NCBI RefSeq assembly: GCF_035987325.1
Contig: NZ_CP108488.1
Location: 2,480,001 to 2,544,000 of the forward strand
DNA: 64,000 nucleotides
Origin: Streptomyces sp. NBC_01244
Lineage (GTDB): Bacteria > Actinomycetota > Actinomycetes > Streptomycetales > Streptomycetaceae
Reading direction: 5' to 3'
The notes below the pieces were generated by a model. That model was not told where the DNA came from. It was given only the letters and a program-made list of their open reading frames with translations, and ran no database searches. Below, in pieces: positions 25,767 to 33,869 of the stretch (its first letter is position 1; every line of letters begins with the position of its first letter). Made by a program: the position numbers and the translations under genes.

Positions 25767-27049
25767 GGGTTCACCCCCAGGACCGGGAAGTCGTTGTCGG
25801 TCAGCCAGTGCCGGCCCACGTCGCGCGAGCGCGACCAGGAGGCTTCGACGGCCGCCTGGTCCGCGCTCTGGCCGAGCTCGGCGGGGGTGGGGCCGATGCG
25901 GCGGGCGATCGGCGCCAGCTTCTCGGTGTCGAAGCCGAAGACGTCCGCCGCGGCCAGGCCCAGCATCCGGCGGGTCTCCTCGACGGGGATGTCGTGGAAG
26001 GTGTTCCTCAGCCAGTTCCGGGTGTTGGGCCAGGTCCCCTCGGGGTGCGGGAAGTCCGAGCCCCACAGGATGTTGTCCACGCCGATCTCGTAGCGCTGGG
26101 CCAGCTCGCGCCGTTTGGTGTTGGTGGCGCAGATGAACACCTGCCGGTCCAGGTACTCGCTCGGCGGCCGCTTCAGCTCCTCGAACGGCGACAGCTTCTT
26201 GCCACCGTGCGCGCCGAGGTAGAGCCGGTCCATGAACCAGAGCTGGTTCGGCAGCCACCAGCAGCCCGACTCGGCGACGCCGAACTTCAGCCCCGGGTGC
26301 CGCTCGAAGACCCCGGACCAGAGCAGGAACCACAGCGGGCGGGCCGGCCACCAGGTGACCTCGGAGACGAAGATGCCCAGGTGGTCCCCGTACTCGTGGC
26401 GCGGCGAGGATCCCGAGTGGGTGACGATCGGCATCTGCGTCTCGGCCGCCGCCGCCCACACCGGGTCGTAACGGCGGTCGTGGTAGGGGGCCTTGTCCAC
26501 CCACATGGCCGGGATCATCAGGGCGCCGAGCCCGGACGCCTTGGCCCGGTATATCTCGGCGACGACCTTGTCCGGTTCGCCGGTGATGGGCAGCAGGGCG
26601 ACCCCGCAGTGCCGTTCGGGATTCTCGGAGACGAACTCGGCCAGCCACCGGTTGTGCGCCTGCGCTCCGGCCATGCCGAGCTCGGGGTCCTGGTCGCCGG
26701 AGAGGCCGAGGCCCACCCCGAAGGGGGCGGCGGTCTGGCTGTCCACGGCGTCGGCGTCGGGGAAGACGACTTCGGCGGCCACGCCGTCGCCGTCGAGTTC
26801 CTTCAGCCGCTGCGTGACGTCCCAGCCGCCCTTGAGGCCTTCCTCGTGGTCGTGGAACCACTTCTCGGCGAAGGCCTCGTTGCGCACGCCCAGCTTGGTG
26901 GCCTCGGCGCGGCGGGCGTCGCGCTCGCCGAGGAACTCGTCGAACTGCGGGTGGAAGGCGCGGTCCAGGTAGGGGCGGTACTGCTCGGTGGGCAGCCCCG
27001 CGTGGCAGTCGGAGGAGATGATCAGGTACGGGTCTTCGTACGCACTCAC
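25763..27049 (-). CDS. Amidohydrolase-2 (ACMSD-like) family protein B
   Basis: This 428-residue paralogue of the downstream gene shares SSDCHAG at the N-terminus, the AHNRWLAEF segment and GSDFPHPEG near residue 343, with IVTHSG between them. The two copies are clearly divergent, so they may act on successive or different substrates or form a heteromer. The start is GTG at 27049. It lies 12 bases after the SDR stop, in the same operon. Confidence 0.85.
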   Translation of the reverse strand: MSAYEDPYLIISSDCHAGLPTEQYRPYLDRAFHPQFDEFLGERDARRAEATKLGVRNEAFAEKWFHDHEEGLKGGWDVTQRLKELDGDGVAAEVVFPDADAVDSQTAAPFGVGLGLSGDQDPELGMAGAQAHNRWLAEFVSENPERHCGVALLPITGEPDKVVAEIYRAKASGLGALMIPAMWVDKAPYHDRRYDPVWAAAAETQMPIVTHSGSSPRHEYGDHLGIFVSEVTWWPARPLWFLLWSGVFERHPGLKFGVAESGCWWLPNQLWFMDRLYLGAHGGKKLSPFEELKRPPSEYLDRQVFICATNTKRRELAQRYEIGVDNILWGSDFPHPEGTWPNTRNWLRNTFHDIPVEETRRMLGLAAADVFGFDTEKLAPIARRIGPTPAELGQSADQAAVEASWSRSRDVGRHWLTDNDFPVLGVNP

Positions 27050-27061
27050 GATTGAGGCTCC

Positions 27062-27946
27062 TCAGTCGAGGATGAAGCTTTCCAGGTAGGCGGGGTTGGC
27101 GCGGTCGAGCATCGACTGCGACCGGGCGCGGATCTGCCGGTCGCTGTGCTCGCTGTCGGGCAGCATCCAGAAGCGGTCGGCGCGGATGCCGTCCACGACG
27201 TGGTCCGCGACGTCTTCGACCGGGGTGAAGTTCACCTCGTGGCCGGCCTGCTTCATGGCGGCCTCGTACTGGTCGAGGCTGCGGTACGGGGACTTGCGCG
27301 GGCGCTCCTTGGCGTACCGGTCGGGCCGGTTGCGGTGCGACTCCCACAGGCCGGTGCGCAGCATGTGCGGTCCGGGGAAGAGCACGGAGGCGCCGATGGC
27401 CGCGCCCTCCGCCTTGAGGTGGGCGTAGAGCGACTCGGTCATGGTGACCACGGCCGCCTTGGTGACCGCGTAGACGGAGGCGGTGGGCAGCGGGGCGATG
27501 CCGCCGTCTCCGGAGGAGGTGTTGACGATGTGGCCGGGGCCGCCGGCCGCGATCATGCGGGGGACGAAGGCCTGGATGCCGTGGAAGACGCCCCAGACGT
27601 TGACGGAGAAGGCCCATTTCCAGTCGTTGGGCTCGTGCTCCCACATGCGGCCCTCGGCTCCGGAGCCGACGCCCGCGTTGTTGCAGAGGACGTGCACCGC
27701 GCCGAAGGTCTCGTACGCCGCGTCGGCCAGCGAGATCACGGAGTCCCGGTCGCTGACGTCGACGATCTTGGCGAGGACCTCGGCGCCGTCGGCGGCGAGT
27801 TCGTCGGCGGCCTTGCGCAGGGCGCCCTCCTCCACGTCGGCGAGGACCACCTTCAGCCCCTCGGCGGCGAAGCGGCGGGCCATGGCGAGGCCGATGCCGC
27901 TCGCGGCCCCGGTGACCACGGCCACCTGTCCCGGTTCGAGTCGCAT
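27062..27946 (-). CDS. Short-chain dehydrogenase/reductase
   Basis: This 294-residue classical SDR has TGAASGIG at residues 12-19, NNAG near residue 92, a Ser in NTSSG near residue 146 and the active-site YAVTK near residue 160. The length is extended at the C-terminus compared with the usual 250. The ATG overlaps the previous stop by one base (TGATG). In its operon it would oxidise or reduce an intermediate between the decarboxylase-like and amidohydrolase steps; this order is inferred. Confidence 0.88.
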   Translation of the reverse strand: MRLEPGQVAVVTGAASGIGLAMARRFAAEGLKVVLADVEEGALRKAADELAADGAEVLAKIVDVSDRDSVISLADAAYETFGAVHVLCNNAGVGSGAEGRMWEHEPNDWKWAFSVNVWGVFHGIQAFVPRMIAAGGPGHIVNTSSGDGGIAPLPTASVYAVTKAAVVTMTESLYAHLKAEGAAIGASVLFPGPHMLRTGLWESHRNRPDRYAKERPRKSPYRSLDQYEAAMKQAGHEVNFTPVEDVADHVVDGIRADRFWMLPDSEHSDRQIRARSQSMLDRANPAYLESFILD

Positions 27947-28743
27947 CAGACGCTCCCCTCGGGCGGTCCGTCGAGGATCTGCATCGGGTCGTCGTAGCGC
28001 TGGTGGATGTACGGGAGCAGGGCCTGGGCGCTGACCCGCTCGACGACCCTGCCGCGCTGGTCGGTGGTCTTCTCGCCGATGGTGAGCTCGACGAGGCGGC
28101 GTACGGGAAGGTCGGCCACCGGGTCGAACATCGACTCGCGGAGCACCACGTCGCCGGTGACGTGCTCCAGCTTGCGGACCTTCTCGTTGCGGGTGCAGTG
28201 CACCAGTACCGGATCGGCGTCGAATCCCGAACCGTCCACCGCGGGGAGGAACTTGAAGTAGAAGTCGGTCTTCACCGTGGGCTCCGGCAGCGGCAGCACG
28301 CGGTCCACCGCCCCGCGCACCTCCACGAAGGCGATCCCGTGCCGGGCGAGGGAGGCCCGGACGACCAGGCCCTCGCGCTCGACGGTGATCTCGCCGAGCT
28401 TCTTCGGCTCGCCGAAGACCTCGCGGCCCCCGATCAGGGCGCGCTCCATGCTCATCGGCATGACCAGCGGGTACCAGCCCTCGACCCCGTCGTGCTGGGC
28501 GGCGACGGCCACCGAGCCGGCGCCGAGCGGGTAGCCGGGCAGGTCCACCTTGCTGATGTTGGCCCGCACCAGGGGCCGCTCCGTGGGCTTCAGCGGCGGC
28601 GGGAGGACCGCCGCCACCACGTCCGGGTCGGTCTCCCAAACGGCCACCACACCGGTGGACCAGATGTCGGGGAGCTTGGAACTCTTCTCGCGCGAAGCGG
28701 CGATCTCGGCCTCGGTGCGCGCTCCGTACCGTACGCGTGCCAT
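27946..28743 (-). CDS. Acetoacetate-decarboxylase-family protein
   Basis: This 265-residue protein is of the acetoacetate decarboxylase (ADC) superfamily. It contains the family-typical MPMSME and GREVFGEPKKLGEI segments, the latter placing a lysine pair where ADC uses its Schiff-base lysine. Superfamily members also act as aldolases and hydratases. It is the first gene of the operon, downstream of tandem repeats and a palindromic operator, and divergent from a TetR regulator. Confidence 0.82.
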   Translation of the reverse strand: MARVRYGARTEAEIAASREKSSKLPDIWSTGVVAVWETDPDVVAAVLPPPLKPTERPLVRANISKVDLPGYPLGAGSVAVAAQHDGVEGWYPLVMPMSMERALIGGREVFGEPKKLGEITVEREGLVVRASLARHGIAFVEVRGAVDRVLPLPEPTVKTDFYFKFLPAVDGSGFDADPVLVHCTRNEKVRKLEHVTGDVVLRESMFDPVADLPVRRLVELTIGEKTTDQRGRVVERVSAQALLPYIHQRYDDPMQILDGPPEGSV

Positions 28744-28769
28744 CTATCGCACCATCCTTCGTCTAGGAC

Positions 28770-28812
28770 GCAGTCGGGTCTGAGGCAGTCGGTTCTGACG
28801 CAGCTGGTTCTG
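28770..28812. repeat. Three 15-bp tandem repeats before the decarboxylase-like gene
   Basis: Near-identical units begin at 28770, 28785 and 28800: GCAGTCGGGTCTGA, GCAGTCGGTTCTGA and GCAGCTGGTTCTG. The exact 15-base period places them just upstream of the start at 28743. They run straight into the palindrome at 28811. They could bind a regulator cooperatively or be a chance expansion. Confidence 0.65.
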
Positions 28813-28825
28813 TAACACAGTTACA
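28811..28825. promoter_or_regulatory. Palindromic operator, probably for the TetR regulator
   Basis: TGTAACACAGTTACA is a perfect palindrome with 6-base arms and a 3-base centre. It lies between the divergent tetR (start 28899) and decarboxylase-like gene (start 28743). Size and position fit a TetR-dimer site controlling both promoters. Confidence 0.65.
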
Positions 28826-28898
28826 CCGGGACCGATGAAGGGTAAAGACCCTTGCACGTAACTGATCTGACGGATCGACAGAAAGCTGGGCGGACACG

Positions 28899-29525
28899 AT
28901 GGCCAGAACCACGCTGACCCGCGCGGAGGTACTGGACGCCGCCGCGTCCCTGGTCAAACAGCACGGCCCCGCCGCCCTCACCATGCGCAAGCTCGCCGCC
29001 GAGCTGGGCACCGCGGTGACCTCCATCTACTGGCACGTCGGCAACCGCGAATCACTGCTCGACGCCCTCGTGGAGCGGACCGTGGAGGAAGTGGGCGCCA
29101 TCCGGCCGGTCGGCCGCAACCCCGGCGACCGCATCGTCTCGGTCGCCCGGACACTGCGCCGCGAGCTGCGCGAGCGCCCGCACCTGATCGCGATGGTCCA
29201 CGAGCGCGGCCTCACCGACCGGATGTTCCTGCCCGCCCAGCAGGCCCTGGTCCACGAGGTGCACGCGGCCGGCCTGCGCGGGAGCCGGGCCGCGGATGCG
29301 GTGCGCGCGATCCAGTTCCAGATCATCGGCTTCGTCCTGGTCGAGCGCAATCGCGAACGCTCCCCCGCCCAGTCCCCCGCCGAGAGCGAGCTCTGGGATC
29401 CGGCCGACGCCCCGCACGACCCGCCGCTGGCCCGCGCGCTGGCCCGGCCGGTGGATCCGGAACGGCTGTTCCAACTGACCCTGAGGGCCCTGGTGAAGGC
29501 CCTGCTGACGCCACCGGCCGGGTAA
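28899..29525 (+). CDS. TetR-family transcriptional regulator
   Basis: This 208-residue protein has a TetR DNA-binding domain at about residues 4-50, with LTMRKLAAELGTAVTSIYWH as helix-turn-helix. The helical C-terminal ligand domain shows no recognisable ligand signature. The ATG start puts the HTH at the expected distance. It is divergent from the decarboxylase/amidohydrolase operon across a perfect palindrome, so it is most likely that operon's repressor, relieved by its substrate. Confidence 0.9.
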   Translation: MARTTLTRAEVLDAAASLVKQHGPAALTMRKLAAELGTAVTSIYWHVGNRESLLDALVERTVEEVGAIRPVGRNPGDRIVSVARTLRRELRERPHLIAMVHERGLTDRMFLPAQQALVHEVHAAGLRGSRAADAVRAIQFQIIGFVLVERNRERSPAQSPAESELWDPADAPHDPPLARALARPVDPERLFQLTLRALVKALLTPPAG

Positions 29526-29674
29526 CCGGCTTGCCGCCGCGCGGCCGCCCGTGGTGGGATCTGCCTCACGGGGGCGGCTCCCCGGCGTGCATCCTCTCCC
29601 TTTCACGGAAAGTCCGCGCGCCTTCTCTCCGCCCCCGTTTTTCGTTCGCGGAGGGAAACGAGGGAAACCAGGCC

Positions 29675-32431
29675 GTGCCCGTCACCCGATCCGTCGAAGA
29701 GCTCATGCTGCGCCGGCTCCAGACCGTCTACGTCGACCGGCCGCCGGCCGCCGCTTCGCCCGGCACCGAGGGGGTCCGCCCGCTGGAGGGCGAACTCCTG
29801 GAACGCGGCCACACCCTGAGCCGGGAGCTGTACGCCGCCCTGGCCGTCCTGGCGCCGACCGATCTGGCCGAGGAACGCTCGCGCCTGCTGGCACTGGCCG
29901 ACGGGCTCGCGGGCGCCGACCCGGCGCACCGGCCGGCCTTCCGCCGCTTCCCCTTCTCCATCCCGCGCGACACCGAGCGCTGGTACACCGAACGCGTCCT
30001 GACCCTGCTGCGCCGGGACCCCGCCCGGCCGTGCGCCCTCTGCGCCGAGACCCGGCCCGTGCGTCCCCTCGCCCCGTGCGCCCATCTCGTCTGCGGCTCC
30101 TGCCGGGAGGGCGCCGACCACGCCGACCACCCCGGCTGCCCCGTCTGCCTGCGCCCCCTCGACCCGGCCGCGCCCTTCCTCTCCCTCGCTACGGAGCACC
30201 GCGTGCCCGACGGCGACGGGAGCGGGATCCCGCCCGGCCCGCTCCGGCTGCTGCGGCTCGGCACCGACCCCTCGGCCGACGCCGCCCGGGTGCTGGCCCC
30301 GCTACTCGCCGGACCGGCCCCGCTGTCCCCGGAGGACCGCGCCGACCTGGCGCTGCTGGTCCCGCTGGCACCGGCCGGGCTCGACTGGCTGCCCGCGCGG
30401 ATCCCCGTACCGCAGACCCGGGCGCTGGTCCTGGCCCGCCTGCTGACCGGACCCGCCCCGCGGAATGCCGTACTGCCGCTGCTGGCCGGGCGGTTGACCA
30501 GCGCCACCGATGTGCTGCGGCTCCTCGCCGCGCTGTCCGGCGGGGACCCGGCGCTGCTCACGCCCGCGCCCTCCCGGTTCCACTCCCCGGACCGGCCGCT
30601 GCGCCGCGCCCTGCTCGGCGTACTCGACGCGCTGCCCGTCCCCGGCCTCGTCGAGGAGCTGCTGCGGCATCCGACCGCCTGGAAGCGGGCCGCCGAGACC
30701 CTGCACCCCTTCGAGCGGTACGCCCGCCATCCCCGGGCCGCCCTGGCCTTCGCCGTGCTGCGGGGCACCGTCCTGTCCGGCGCCCTGGGCGCGGCGCTGC
30801 GGGAGGGCGCCGCCGCCCATCCGGACGCCCTACGCGTGGAGGGGAACCGGCTCCGGCCCGCGACCTGGTCCGGGCGCCTGGAGCGGGCCCTCGCCGGGGC
30901 GGACCCCGGGGCGGCCGCCGCGGTGGCCGGGGAGCGCCCGGAGGAACTCGTCCTGCGCCTCGACCATCTGCTGCGCCTGCACACCGGCGACCGTCTGGTC
31001 CCGGAGCTGGCCCGGGAGCTGGCCCGCGGGCTCCCCGCCGTCGGCGCGGGCCCGCTGCTGGCCGCGCTCGGCGCCCTGCGCGGACGCGCCCGGGACCGGA
31101 CCGGCTCGCGGCGCGTGTTCTTCCCCAAGGGCCCGGCCGGGCACGTCCGGTCCGTGGCGGAGGACCGCCCGCCGCTTCCGGGCCCGCTCGTCACGGCGGC
31201 CGCGGCCCTGCTGGAAGCGGAGGTGCTGCGCCGGTTCGCCCTCGCCGAGGGGGAACCCTACGAGCTGGCCGTCCTGGACTCCGGGCTCGCGGAACTGCCC
31301 GTGCCTTCAGGGGAGCAGGCCCACGCCGGGGCTCCGGCCTCGGTGCCCCGGGGCAGCGTCCTGGCGCTTCCGGCGGGCGAGGAGCTGAGGCTGTTCCTGC
31401 ACTGGAGCGAGGCCCGCAACCAGGTGGCGCACCTGGACCTGGCGGTGGCCTTCTTCGACGCCGACTGGAAGTTCACCGGCCTGTGCGACCGGGGCCGCCC
31501 GGTGCACGGGAGGCCCGGGGCCGGCGCCGTGCACTCGGGCGGCCACGGCTGGGCTCCCGTACCGGTACCGGCACGGCAGGGGGACACGGAGTACGTCGAC
31601 CTGAACCCGGCCGGGCTCGCCGGGCGCGGGGACGCGTACGCGGTGGCACTGGTGTCCGGCTACAGCGGGGTGCCGTTCGAGGAGCTGGCGCGGGCCTTCA
31701 CCGGGTTCACGGCCCGGCCGGCGGACGGCCCGCACGCGTCCCCATCCCCACCTTCATCCCCATCCCCACCTCCATCCCCTTCCCCGGAGGACCCGCGCAC
31801 GGCCGGCCCGCGCTTCGAGCTGAGGGGCCCCGCGACGCGGGCCCGGGTTCCGATGGTCGTGGAACTGGCCACACGGCGGGCGCTGTGGCCGGACCTGCGC
31901 CTGCCGCCTTCGGACGCCTTCGAGAGCGTCACCCCGCCGGGCGACCGGGTCGCGGCCGTGGCCTCGGACGCGTGGGCACACTTCACCTCCGGTACCCGCA
32001 CGACCCTGTGGGACCTCACCGTGTGGCGGGCGGCGGCCCGCACCCGGGAGGTGGCCGTGATCCGGCGGGCCACCGAGAGTTCGGCCACCGACGAGGTGTG
32101 GCTGTACCGGGCCGCGGCCGGCGAGGAACCGGCCGGATTCGCCGCGCGGATCGCCGCCCTGGAGCCGCCCGAGGAGCTCCGGCCCCGCGCGGACGCGGAC
32201 GCGGAGGCCGCCGAACTGGCATCCGGGAAGCGCGTGTTCCTGGCACTGACCCACGCGAGCGTGGCACCGGAAGGCGGTTCGGGGACGGCCTGCCGGCTCT
32301 TCCCGGGCCCCGCCGAAGTACCCGGGTCCTTCGCCCGGGTGACGGCCGGGGACCTCGTGGCGGAGCTGGGCCGAGCCGAGCTGAAAGGCCGTAGGGCTTC
32401 GAGTGTCGGCGCGGGCCGATATCCTCTGTGA
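29675..32431 (+). CDS. MXAN_6230/SCO0854-type RING-finger protein with TerD-like domain
   Basis: This 918-residue protein contains a complete C3HC4 RING finger. Its ligands are C120, C123, C135, H137, C140, C143, C155 and C158 (bases 30032-30148), with eukaryote-like spacing. A long Ala/Leu-rich helical middle follows. A TerD-like beta-sandwich lies at about residues 555-720, starting SVLALPAGEELRLFLHW. I recognise the MXAN_6230/SCO0854 RING family. RING domains in eukaryotes recruit ubiquitin E2 enzymes; no such partner is visible here. TerD domains belong to tellurite/metal stress systems. GTG at 29675 is the likely start, with ATG at 29705 an alternative. It overlaps the next gene's region by GTGA. 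Confidence 0.83.
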   Translation: MPVTRSVEELMLRRLQTVYVDRPPAAASPGTEGVRPLEGELLERGHTLSRELYAALAVLAPTDLAEERSRLLALADGLAGADPAHRPAFRRFPFSIPRDTERWYTERVLTLLRRDPARPCALCAETRPVRPLAPCAHLVCGSCREGADHADHPGCPVCLRPLDPAAPFLSLATEHRVPDGDGSGIPPGPLRLLRLGTDPSADAARVLAPLLAGPAPLSPEDRADLALLVPLAPAGLDWLPARIPVPQTRALVLARLLTGPAPRNAVLPLLAGRLTSATDVLRLLAALSGGDPALLTPAPSRFHSPDRPLRRALLGVLDALPVPGLVEELLRHPTAWKRAAETLHPFERYARHPRAALAFAVLRGTVLSGALGAALREGAAAHPDALRVEGNRLRPATWSGRLERALAGADPGAAAAVAGERPEELVLRLDHLLRLHTGDRLVPELARELARGLPAVGAGPLLAALGALRGRARDRTGSRRVFFPKGPAGHVRSVAEDRPPLPGPLVTAAAALLEAEVLRRFALAEGEPYELAVLDSGLAELPVPSGEQAHAGAPASVPRGSVLALPAGEELRLFLHWSEARNQVAHLDLAVAFFDADWKFTGLCDRGRPVHGRPGAGAVHSGGHGWAPVPVPARQGDTEYVDLNPAGLAGRGDAYAVALVSGYSGVPFEELARAFTGFTARPADGPHASPSPPSSPSPPPSPSPEDPRTAGPRFELRGPATRARVPMVVELATRRALWPDLRLPPSDAFESVTPPGDRVAAVASDAWAHFTSGTRTTLWDLTVWRAAARTREVAVIRRATESSATDEVWLYRAAAGEEPAGFAARIAALEPPEELRPRADADAEAAELASGKRVFLALTHASVAPEGGSGTACRLFPGPAEVPGSFARVTAGDLVAELGRAELKGRRASSVGAGRYPL
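32420..32425 (+). promoter_or_regulatory. Possible -10 element for a leaderless exonuclease transcript
   Basis: TATCCT ends 8 bases before the ATG at 32434, the distance expected if transcription starts at the start codon. No ribosome site precedes that ATG. It lies inside the 3' end of the RING gene. Confidence 0.35.
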
Positions 32432-32433
32432 CC

Positions 32434-33423
32434 ATGCTCGCCGACCGTACGACCGCAGAGACGATGTGGCCGACCGCGTACCCACAGGGGTACGCGGTCG
32501 TCGACGTGGAGACCACCGGGCTCGCTCGCGACGACCGGATAATCTCCGCCGCCGTCTACCGGCTCGACGCTCAGGGCAACGTCGAGGACCACTGGTACAC
32601 GCTGGTCAACCCGCTCCGGGACCCCGGTCCCGTGTGGATCCACGGTCTGACCAGCGACATGCTCCAGGACGCGCCGCTCTTCAAGGACATCGCCGAGGAG
32701 TTCGCGGGCCGGCTCGCCGACCGGGTGCTGGTCGCGCACAACGCGATCTTCGACTGGCAGATGATCGCCCGCGAGTACGCGCGGGCCGAGGCCACCGCCC
32801 CGGTGCGCCAGCGGCTGTGCACCATCGCCCTGTCGAAGGAACTGAACCTCCCGCTGCCCAACCACAAGCTGGAGTCGCTCGCCGCGCACTTCGGCGTGGT
32901 CCAGCAGCGCGCCCACCACGCGCTCGACGACGCCCGGGTCCTCGCGGAGGCGTTCCGCCCGTCCCTGCACGCGGCCGCGCGGGACAACGTACGGCTGCCC
33001 CTGCTGGAATGCCGGCCGCTGACGGAGTGGTCGGACACCCCCGCCGCGCCGCGCGTCGGGTACCAGGCCTCGTACGGGGCGGGCGGCGGGAATGCCGGGG
33101 CCGGTTGGCGGGCCTCGCGCAAGCGGCCGCCGTGCCCGTACCCGAACCCGGGTCGGTGGGCGGACGGCACCCCGCTGAAGCAGGGCATGCGGATCGCGTT
33201 CTCCGGTGACACCTCGGTGGACCGGGAGCTGCTGGAGGACCGCGCGGTGGAGGCGGGCCTGCACGTCGCGACGAGCCTGTCCCGGCTCACGAGCCTGCTC
33301 GTGACGAACGACCCGGACTCCTCGACCTCCAAGACGGTGAAGGCGAAGTCCTACGGGACCCCCGTCGTCGACGAGGCGGCCTTCACCCAGCTGCTGCGGG
33401 ACGTGGCTCCGGCGGGGGACTGA
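32434..33423 (+). CDS. DEDDh 3'-5' exonuclease with BRCT-like C-terminus
   Basis: This 329-residue protein has an ExoI motif with D24 and E26 (VVDVETTG), ExoII in VAHNAIFDW and ExoIII in HHALDD. That is the DEDDh (DnaQ-like) set with its catalytic histidine. The C-terminal 90 residues (GMRIAFSGD onward, ending in a VVDEAAF segment) resemble a BRCT domain, as in DNA repair proteins. ATG at 32434 is chosen; a GTG six bases earlier overlaps the RING stop. The coupling to a RING/TerD gene suggests DNA processing under stress; that is inferred. Confidence 0.87.
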   Translation: MLADRTTAETMWPTAYPQGYAVVDVETTGLARDDRIISAAVYRLDAQGNVEDHWYTLVNPLRDPGPVWIHGLTSDMLQDAPLFKDIAEEFAGRLADRVLVAHNAIFDWQMIAREYARAEATAPVRQRLCTIALSKELNLPLPNHKLESLAAHFGVVQQRAHHALDDARVLAEAFRPSLHAAARDNVRLPLLECRPLTEWSDTPAAPRVGYQASYGAGGGNAGAGWRASRKRPPCPYPNPGRWADGTPLKQGMRIAFSGDTSVDRELLEDRAVEAGLHVATSLSRLTSLLVTNDPDSSTSKTVKAKSYGTPVVDEAAFTQLLRDVAPAGD

Positions 33424-33529
33424 CCGCGGGGACGTTCGGGGGCCGCCCGTTGGGCCGGCCGGGTGCACGCTCGGCGACTCACCCCGGTGGATCTTGTTCC
33501 GGCGGGCCGCCCTGCGCAGCATGCCGCGC

Positions 33530-33763
33530 ATGGCACGTTGCGAAGTCTGCGGGAACGATTACGGCATGTCCTTCGAAGTCCACGCACAGGGTGCTGTGCA
33601 CGTCTTCGACTGCTTCTCCTGCGCCATTCACCGCATGGCGCCCATCTGCGAGCACTGCCGGGTCCAGATCATCGGGCAGGGCGTCGAGGTCGAGGGACAG
33701 TGGTTCTGCGGAGGGCACTGCGCCCGCGCGGAGGGGAAGGTGGGCATCACCGACCGCGTCTGA
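33530..33763 (+). CDS. Small Cys-rich zinc-binding (metallothionein-like) protein
   Basis: This 77-residue protein has three CxxC pairs (CEVC, CFSC, CEHC) and a late C-x3-HC cluster (CGGHC), plus scattered histidines. It would bind two zinc ions. It recalls prokaryotic metallothioneins or LIM-like ribbons, but I cannot separate these by eye. The ATG at 33530 begins at the conserved MARCEVCG; an upstream ATG (33494) adds an Arg-rich tail with no support. Confidence 0.7.
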   Translation: MARCEVCGNDYGMSFEVHAQGAVHVFDCFSCAIHRMAPICEHCRVQIIGQGVEVEGQWFCGGHCARAEGKVGITDRV

Positions 33764-33869
33764 CTCCCGTCCCGCCCTCCCCGGCTTCCCCCCCTACTCC
33801 CCCTCCGCCACGACCCCGGACGGCCACCCGGCCGCCGGGGTCCTCGCCGCTGGGGGTACCGTCGTGGGC

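Noticed and set aside
28770..28812. Short tandem repeats considered as CRISPR
   Set aside because: Units are 15 bases with no spacers, and no cas gene is present.
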